Assembly: GCF_012911865.1 (NCBI RefSeq)
Contig: NZ_JAAXYH010000002.1
Location: 372,001 to 436,000, forward strand
From: Shewanella salipaludis
GTDB lineage: Bacteria; Pseudomonadota; Gammaproteobacteria; Enterobacterales; Shewanellaceae
Length of the DNA stretch: 64,000 nt
Direction: 5' to 3'
The number at the start of each line of letters is the position of its first letter. Position 1 is the stretch's first letter. The position numbers and the translations under genes are program-made. Of the stretch, positions 58,988 through 64,000 are shown in pieces. The notes under the pieces are model-generated. The model saw nothing but the letters and a program-made list of their open reading frames with translations. It was not told the origin of the DNA and did not search any database.

Positions 58988-59980
58988 TTGAAGCCACCCA
59001 AGCTCGGGCTGGATAACAAGGCACCGGCCGCACTGCTCACAGGACTCGGCCTGCTGTTGCTGCTCTGGGTCGAGACAGGCTCGGAGCGGCTGCCCGCTCC
59101 AGCTCCTGCCCTTACCCCTGCTTCAACTCCAGCGCTCACCTCAGGGGCGCTCACCCCGGGCCAAGGCCCACAAGCTGCCATTGTGGCCCAGGTAGCCAAT
59201 ATGACTGGCCCGGCGGGTGAGTCCTTGGTGCTGGAGCAGGCATTGCGCTGGCAATTCGATGACATTATCCTCGACTATCAGCAGACGGGCGCGGCCCTGA
59301 GCGCCCAGCTCAACAGGTTGGCGGAGCAACACAGGCTCACGCCAACCGCGACCACTGAGCTGAGCGAGCTATTCTACCGCTACCGGGATTACCAACTGGC
59401 CCTGGCCGAACTCAAGGCACTGGGACCTCAACCGACCGAAGCGATAGACATCACAGAGACCCATGACTTTCTCGAACAGGTGTATCGGCTGCAATTTGAC
59501 TATTTCACCCAGGCGGAAATCGAGGCCTTCTTCGCCAGAGACAATGCCTACGACAGCCAGGCACTGGCCAGGGTTAGCATAAGGCAAGACAGCAGTCTGA
59601 CGCCGGCACAGAAACAAACATTGTTGGCACACCAGATAAGTCAGCTCGATGAACAAGACAGGCGGGTGCTGATGCCGACCCTGGAGGCGCAGCAGATTGC
59701 CGCCCAGCTCCGGGGCCAGGAGACGACGGCAGCGGCCCTGGCGCCGGAGATACAGGAGCGGGTCACACAAACCCGGGCAAGTGAGCAGGCATGGCACACC
59801 CGGGTCGGGCAATACCTGCAATTGCAGCAGGAGCTGCCACAGGCCGAGCTCGAGACATACCTGGCCGCGCATTTCAGCAACAACGAAATGAAACGCCTCA
59901 GGGTATTCCTGGCCCATCCGGAATTATTGGGCCACACTTCAGGGCTTAACAAAGAAAAATCGGCGAACATGCAGCGATAA
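58988..59980 (+). CDS. Lipase-specific foldase (Lif / lipase chaperone)
   Basis: A 330-residue periplasmic steric chaperone anchored by one N-terminal helix (about 14-31). A variable Pro/Ala/Thr-rich linker (about 35-57, built from roughly 12-bp units) leads to the helical foldase domain. The signature RxxFDY occurs in YRLQFDYFTQAEIEAFF. It folds the lipase encoded immediately upstream; the genes are separated by one base, so they are co-transcribed. Confidence 0.95.
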   Translation: MKPPKLGLDNKAPAALLTGLGLLLLLWVETGSERLPAPAPALTPASTPALTSGALTPGQGPQAAIVAQVANMTGPAGESLVLEQALRWQFDDIILDYQQTGAALSAQLNRLAEQHRLTPTATTELSELFYRYRDYQLALAELKALGPQPTEAIDITETHDFLEQVYRLQFDYFTQAEIEAFFARDNAYDSQALARVSIRQDSSLTPAQKQTLLAHQISQLDEQDRRVLMPTLEAQQIAAQLRGQETTAAALAPEIQERVTQTRASEQAWHTRVGQYLQLQQELPQAELETYLAAHFSNNEMKRLRVFLAHPELLGHTSGLNKEKSANMQR

Positions 59981-60277
59981 TCCGCAAAATCACCGCCATC
60001 TTCCGGCAAATCCCGGCATCGAGCCGGCGAACTGCCGTTGCCAACAGGCCGTTCAGGCGGGCGAAAACATGCCAAGGGCCCAGCCTTGGGCCCTAGCCTC
60101 AAGCTTAAGTGCGCGATTTCAAGTGCGCCATTGCAAGTGTGCTATCTGCGCTACTCACTGTCCGCGCTACTTGCCGTCTGCGCGACTCACCGGCGGGCCA
60201 TGGCGGATAAAAATAGACTCGGAGCGGAGCAAAAATGCGGCTACAATAGCCATCCCTTAACCCGCATAGAGAGCCCA
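59981..60277. repeat. Intergenic stretch with hairpin and 14-bp tandem repeat
   Basis: A hairpin AGGGCCCA/TGGGCCCT (60075-60094) without a T run may mark the end of the lipase transcript. Three 14-bp units, AAGTGCGCGATTTC, AAGTGCGCCATTGC and AAGTGTGCTATCTG, lie at 60107-60148. A plus-strand reading frame runs through this region into the LysE gene but looks non-coding before 60278. Confidence 0.8.
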
Positions 60278-60871
60278 ATGGAACTCGTGTTTGCCATCGC
60301 CTTGTTTGCTTTTTCCTCCGGCATCACCCCAGGACCCAACAACATCATGCTGATGAGCTCCGGGGTGAACTTCGGGGTGCGCCGCAGCCTGCCCCATCTG
60401 TTGGGCATAAGTTTCGGCTTTCCGCTGATGGTGCTGGCCATAGGCCTGGGCTTGAGCAGCTTGTTTCAGGCCTACCCTATGCTGCATCAGATTATCAAAG
60501 TGGCGGGCATAGGCTATTTGCTGTATCTGGCCTGGCTCATCGCCAACAACCACAGCAAGCTGGAAGGCAAGCGCAGCGCCAATCCCTTCAGCTTCCTCCA
60601 GGCCGCTGCCTTCCAATGGGTCAACCCCAAGGGCTGGATCATGGCGGTAGGCGCCGTCGCCACCTTCACCTCGATGCAGCAGGCACTCGCGCCCCAGGTG
60701 CTGACCATAGCCGCTGTGTTCTTCTGCGTGGCCTTACCCTGCGCCCTAGTCTGGCTCGGCTTCGGGGTGGCGCTGCAACGCGTGTTGAAACGGCCGCGCC
60801 AACAGAAAATCTTCAATATCTGCATGGCGCTCTTGCTCCTGGCCTCCATCGTTCCTATGATCGCCCCCTAG
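60278..60871 (+). CDS. LysE family amino-acid exporter (second)
   Basis: A 197-residue inner-membrane exporter. The signature GITPGPNNIMLMSSGVNFG is almost the same as in the LysE protein at 44858. About six helices are visible. The start at ATG 60278 gives the normal family N-terminus; upstream in-frame sequence lacks family features. Substrate is unknown. Confidence 0.92.
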   Translation: MELVFAIALFAFSSGITPGPNNIMLMSSGVNFGVRRSLPHLLGISFGFPLMVLAIGLGLSSLFQAYPMLHQIIKVAGIGYLLYLAWLIANNHSKLEGKRSANPFSFLQAAAFQWVNPKGWIMAVGAVATFTSMQQALAPQVLTIAAVFFCVALPCALVWLGFGVALQRVLKRPRQQKIFNICMALLLLASIVPMIAP

Positions 60872-60916
60872 CCCAAGGCGTTAAGCCAACAGCCACAGCA
60901 GCGAAGAGAAGTTCCC

Positions 60917-61459
60917 ATGTCAGAGCAAGAATACATTTCCAGCACCACCCTCTGGGTCAGGGATGTGATAGTCAAATACAACATCTGCCCCTTCGCCAGG
61001 CGCGAATTGGACAGGGGCAGCATACGTTATGTGGTGAGCGAGGCGCATAAGCCAGGGGCAGTGCTGAAAGACCTGTTGGCCGAATGCCGCTTCCTGGATC
61101 AACACCCGGATACGGAAACGACCCTCTTCATCGTCCCCCGGGGTTTCGAGGGCTTCTACCCCTATCTGGATCTGGTGGATGCGGCCGAAGATATGCTGGT
61201 CGAACAGGGTTACGAGGGCCAGTATCAGCTGGCCAGCTTTCACCCCGACTATTGTTTCGACGGTGAGCCCCAGGATGACGCGGCCAATTACACCAACAGA
61301 TCCCCCTACCCGACGCTGCACCTGATCCGTGAAGCCAGCATGGAGCAGGCGCTGGCCGACTACGAGGATCCCGAGTCTATCCCAGAGCGCAACATCGCCT
61401 TCAGCCGCCGCAAGGGCGGAGCCTTCTTCGCCACACTGCTGGCCCAATGTCACAAATAG
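60917..61459 (+). CDS. DUF1415 family protein
   Basis: A 180-residue soluble protein. It opens with WVRDVIVKYNICPFARRELD and later contains ASFHPDYCFDGEPQDDAANY and NRSPYPTLHLIREAS, matching DUF1415. Conserved Cys and His suggest metal or redox chemistry, but no function is established. It follows the LysE gene on the same strand and could share its transcript. Confidence 0.88.
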   Translation: MSEQEYISSTTLWVRDVIVKYNICPFARRELDRGSIRYVVSEAHKPGAVLKDLLAECRFLDQHPDTETTLFIVPRGFEGFYPYLDLVDAAEDMLVEQGYEGQYQLASFHPDYCFDGEPQDDAANYTNRSPYPTLHLIREASMEQALADYEDPESIPERNIAFSRRKGGAFFATLLAQCHK

Positions 61460-61505
61460 GCAGGGTACGGGCTCGCCGACACCGTCGATGAGCCCGAATG
61501 CCCCC

Positions 61506-61856
61506 TTATGCGCCTTTCACTATCGCCCTCAAGCGCGCGATAAACTGTTCCAGTGCCTGTTCATCATCGAAGCCGAAGGCCAGGCCATAATGGGTCTCGG
61601 TCAGGCTCTTGTGCAGGCGTTTGGGAAAACGTGTCATCTGAGCATTGTGATGATAGTCGTATCTGGCATGCACCCCCTGGATGGCGGCAAACTCGCCGGC
61701 AAACACCTCAAACGCCGGGCGTATGATCAGCAGCTCCTGATGCAGATACACGGCCTCCTTCGACTCGGGCAGCATGTATTCGGTGACATTCTTGATGGTG
61801 AAATTGGTGCGGCAACCGAGTCGCTGCAGACTGCTCACCATGAACTCATGGGTCAT
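61506..61856 (-). CDS. Conserved hypothetical protein, 116 residues
   Basis: A small soluble protein with alternating short strands (EAVYLHQELLIIRPAFEVFA, and YGLAFGFDDEQALEQFIARL at the end). The pattern suggests a compact alpha/beta fold. I do not recognise the family. The ATG at 61856 has AAGGAACAG upstream. It is convergent with the DUF1415 gene. Confidence 0.7.
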   Translation of the reverse strand: MTHEFMVSSLQRLGCRTNFTIKNVTEYMLPESKEAVYLHQELLIIRPAFEVFAGEFAAIQGVHARYDYHHNAQMTRFPKRLHKSLTETHYGLAFGFDDEQALEQFIARLRAIVKGA

Positions 61857-62190
61857 AAAAGCTGTTCCTTCCTAATAATGGGGCATCACTGACGTCACAT
61901 AGACCACTGAGATCATATAGGCCACTGACATAGATAGCCATTAGGCACCAGTCCTGGGAAATAAGATAGCCCTACAGCAAAGCCCGGAGCAATCCGGGCT
62001 GTCGACAGCAATGCAGCAGCGCCGGCAAGTTGCTTTAGTTTTGCCGCTTGCTTGCAACGGTATTTACTGATTACTATGGCTAGGTCTAAATCCAATAAGT
62101 GACTGTAAAGGCTTGCTCTTGTTCACAGGCACTGTCAGTTCTGAACGCTTAACCATCGGCTGCAAGCGTCATTTCCATGGGGGATATCAA
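61857..62190. repeat. Intergenic stretch with an 18-bp tandem repeat
   Basis: Three units of 17-18 bp starting CACTGA lie at 61887, 61905 and 61923 (CACTGACGTCACATAGAC, CACTGAGATCATATAGGC, and a 17-bp third). They sit just upstream of the 116-residue gene on the minus strand. The rest up to the cupin gene shows no gene. Confidence 0.85.
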
Positions 62191-62580
62191 ATGCCAAAAT
62201 CAGTCGGCATCAGCATAGATAAGGCATTTTCCAGGGTCCAGTTTCTCGAAGATAGAAGCCCTGAAACCACGGATGAAGAAGCCAAGGATGCGTTTGCACT
62301 CTTGTCCGAGTATCGGGACGGTGGTGTGTATATCGCACATTATGCCGGCTACAGTGAATGGGAGCGACACCCCCAAGGCGATGAATTTATACAAGTCTTG
62401 GCTGGCGAAACCACACTTATCCTGCTCGATGAGCATGAGCAACGCCGCCATCTCTTGGCTGCCGGCCAGATATTGGTCATACCTCAGGGCGTCTGGCATA
62501 GATTCGAATCCCCCAAAGGGGTTAAAGTCATGACCATTACACCTCAGCCAACGGAACACAGCATTGATTATCCGTGCTGA
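62191..62580 (+). CDS. Cupin domain protein
   Basis: A 129-residue single-domain cupin. The first motif is HPQGDEFIQVLAGE and the second LVIPQGVWHRFESP, leaving His and Glu as probable metal ligands. The ATG at 62191 has GGGGGATATCAA upstream. Substrate and metal are unknown. The GNAT gene follows after 87 bp. Confidence 0.88.
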   Translation: MPKSVGISIDKAFSRVQFLEDRSPETTDEEAKDAFALLSEYRDGGVYIAHYAGYSEWERHPQGDEFIQVLAGETTLILLDEHEQRRHLLAAGQILVIPQGVWHRFESPKGVKVMTITPQPTEHSIDYPC

Positions 62581-62667
62581 ACATAGCCAATGGCCAATGA
62601 CCCGGATACCTTGGCCATTGGCAGATGTTGAGGCACCTGGCTTGCGGACGACTGAAGGAGGCGTAGA

Positions 62668-63126
62668 TTGACATTGCAATTTATCCCGGCGTCAGAGGCA
62701 GATAGAGCCTACCTGCTGGCGCTGAGGAAAAGTACCATGGTGACGCATCTTGAAAAATCGGGGCAATTTCTCTCCGACGCCGAGCATATGTTCAGGCTCA
62801 ATGAGGGTTACTCCCATTCCCATCTGATCATCTTCAACCATGCAAGAGTCGGGACCCTGAAATATCGGGAAACGGACACATATCTCGAAATCATGCAGCT
62901 GCAAATCGAACCCGGTTTGCAGGGGCGTGGCCTGGGCACCCGGGTGATCAAGCATTTGCTGGCCGCGGCTCAGGGTAAGGCGGTTAACCTGACAGTGCTG
63001 AAAGACAATCCGGCGCTGCGGCTTTATCAAAGCTTGGGCTTCGCCATTACCGGCGAGGACAGGTATGAGTATCATATGCAGGCAAATGAGTGCCACGACG
63101 CGGCCCAGGTTTCCCGGCAAACTTGA
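62668..63126 (+). CDS. GNAT family N-acetyltransferase
   Basis: A 152-residue acetyltransferase starting at TTG with GGAGGCG upstream. The acetyl-CoA motif is LQIEPGLQGRGLGTRVIKHL, followed by NPALRLYQSLGFAITGED, the usual C-terminal GNAT segment. The acceptor is unknown. DUF2938 follows on the same strand. Confidence 0.9.
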   Translation: MTLQFIPASEADRAYLLALRKSTMVTHLEKSGQFLSDAEHMFRLNEGYSHSHLIIFNHARVGTLKYRETDTYLEIMQLQIEPGLQGRGLGTRVIKHLLAAAQGKAVNLTVLKDNPALRLYQSLGFAITGEDRYEYHMQANECHDAAQVSRQT

Positions 63127-63170
63127 CCGGGCGCCGACATGAATCACGGCAAACAAGGAGGTATCAAGAT

Positions 63171-63665
63171 ATGCAGGAAACGCTGGAATGGCTGAAACAC
63201 GCCGCCGTCATTGGCATAGGCGCCACGGCATTCATGGATCTTTGGGCGGCGCTGATGCTGCGCCTCTTCAAGATCCCGGCGCTCAACTATGCCCTGGTCG
63301 GTCGCTGGCTGGGGCATATGCCCAGCGGGCGCTTCATCCATGACAACATAGCCCGGGCGGCGCCCATCGGCTGCGAGTCATGGCTCGGCTGGGGCGCCCA
63401 CTATGGCATAGGCATAGGGTTTGCCGCCTTGCTGCTGACACTCTGTGGCCCGCAGTGGGCATACACGCCGACCCTGCTGCCGGCGTTATTGTTCGGCATA
63501 ATGACGGTAGCAGCCCCCTTTTTCATCATGCAACCCGGCATGGGCGCAGGGATAGCGGCCAGCAAAACCCCGGCGCCCAAGGTGGCGCGCCGCCGCAGCC
63601 TGATGGCCCACACCGCCTTCGGCCTTGGGCTGTATGTCGCCGCCTCGCTGCTGACCCGGGTATGA
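63171..63665 (+). CDS. DUF2938 family membrane protein
   Basis: A 164-residue inner-membrane protein with about four helices. The opening HAAVIGIGATAFMDLWAALM and the later APFFIMQPGMGAGIAASKTP match DUF2938. AAGGAGG precedes the ATG. The stop TGA lies inside the first unit of a 12-bp tandem repeat. Function unknown. Confidence 0.85.
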   Translation: MQETLEWLKHAAVIGIGATAFMDLWAALMLRLFKIPALNYALVGRWLGHMPSGRFIHDNIARAAPIGCESWLGWGAHYGIGIGFAALLLTLCGPQWAYTPTLLPALLFGIMTVAAPFFIMQPGMGAGIAASKTPAPKVARRRSLMAHTAFGLGLYVAASLLTRV

Positions 63666-63706
63666 ACAGGGGTATGAACTTGGGTATGAACTTGGGTATG
63701 AACAAC
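63659..63706. repeat. 12-bp tandem repeat, 4 copies, over the DUF2938 stop codon
   Basis: Units GGTATGAACAGG, GGTATGAACTTG, GGTATGAACTTG and GGTATGAACAAC. The gene's stop codon (TGA at 63663-63665) is in unit 1. Confidence 0.96.
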
Positions 63707-63761
63707 TTGGATATCATGCAGAGCAGCTGAATCCAGGCGCACACGGCTCATGGACGACTCT

Positions 63762-63799
63762 GGCTATGCTCGGGCTATGCTCGGCTCTGACTATGCTCG
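63762..63799. repeat. 11-bp tandem repeat over the end of the stress-protein gene
   Basis: Three copies of GRCTATGCTCG at 63762, 63773 and 63789, with 5 extra bases before the third. The minus-strand stop codon TAG (63775-63777) of the universal stress protein gene lies in the middle copy. Confidence 0.88.
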
Positions 63800-64000
63800 G
63801 CGCCGGGTTTGATGGCCAGCAGATCGCAGTTGAGCTGGTTGAGCACCTGCTCCGAGGTATGACCCTTCAGGTGGCTGAATATGCCGCTATGCTCGACGCC
63901 CATGACCACCAGACTGGCACCGCAACGTTCGGCCATATCGGGAATGAGAAAATCGGCCAGGCCGGATGCCAGGTGCAATTGTTCGGGCGCCAGGTGATAA
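63775..64000 (-). CDS. Universal stress protein (UspA/UspE type), C-terminal part, cut by the window edge
   Basis: Only the last 74 residues are present; the frame stays open to the edge. GASLVVMGVEHSGIFSHLKG, then TSEQVLNQLNCDLLAIKPG, is the C-terminal ATP-binding-type segment of Usp proteins, and the ending resembles two-domain UspE. Its stop codon is within a short tandem repeat, and the final residues AEHSQSRA are encoded by that repeat. Confidence 0.85.
   Translation of the reverse strand, partial: YHLAPEQLHLASGLADFLIPDMAERCGASLVVMGVEHSGIFSHLKGHTSEQVLNQLNCDLLAIKPGAEHSQSRA

Noticed and set aside
60038..60277. 80-residue N-terminal extension of the second LysE protein
   Set aside because: It is encoded by a 14-bp tandem repeat and GC-rich intergenic DNA. 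The ATG at 60278 gives the normal family start.

Overview
The window is chromosomal DNA from a gammaproteobacterium, most probably a Shewanella. The main evidence is gene order. From memory of Shewanella oneidensis, glnS, feoAB, glycerate kinase/panP, the long-chain olefin genes oleABCD and the long-form pst genes lie in one neighbourhood in the same relative order (here read in reverse). Protein styles agree: 751-residue PstC, 550-residue PstA, YajD, and a lipase with its Lif foldase. No tRNA, rRNA, prophage, insertion sequence or CRISPR array was recognised.

Layout. 0-10 kb: glnS, the FeoA-FeoB iron(II) importer with a Fur-box candidate, a uracil-DNA glycosylase family gene, a secreted M4 metallopeptidase, glycerate kinase and PanP. 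10-16 kb: a small lipoprotein, the AzlCD exporter, a secreted protein with one c-type heme motif, an AT-rich stretch, and a secreted aerolysin-family pore-forming protein. 16-27 kb: GST, a WYL regulator, GyrI-like and VOC proteins, phosphohexomutase, a secreted M28 aminopeptidase with two PPC domains, a POT peptide transporter and an amidohydrolase. 27-33 kb: oleABCD, all on the minus strand. 33-44 kb: a methyltransferase, DUF1289, YajD, a BCCT carrier, DUF502, a VOC protein, and a five-gene minus-strand operon (LolA-like protein, two FtsX-type permeases, LolD-type ATPase, outer-membrane barrel). 44-49.4 kb: ion channel and LysE, then a patch resembling integron cassettes without an integrase (DUF6817, NIPSNAP and GNAT genes with attC-like sites), a noncoding kilobase with a diverged duplication, and an AT-rich cyclodeaminase-family gene. 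49.4-55 kb: pstC-pstA-pstB-phoU with a PHO-box candidate. 55-64 kb: GcvR-like ACT protein, DMT exporter, DUF2797, lipase plus foldase, a second LysE, DUF1415, a cupin, a GNAT, DUF2938 and the end of a universal stress protein.

How the genes fit together. Secreted hydrolases (M4, M28, lipase) and the POT carrier suggest a life on protein and lipid polymers. The aerolysin homologue adds a membrane-damaging protein. The ole genes condense two acyl chains into a long-chain olefin. Fur and PHO sites point to iron and phosphate control. An unexpected feature runs through the whole window: at least eighteen short imperfect tandem repeats (units of 7-21 bp), mostly at gene ends and in intergenic gaps. 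In four cases the stop codon lies within the repeat tract. Inside genes the units are 12 or 15 bp, so the reading frame is kept.
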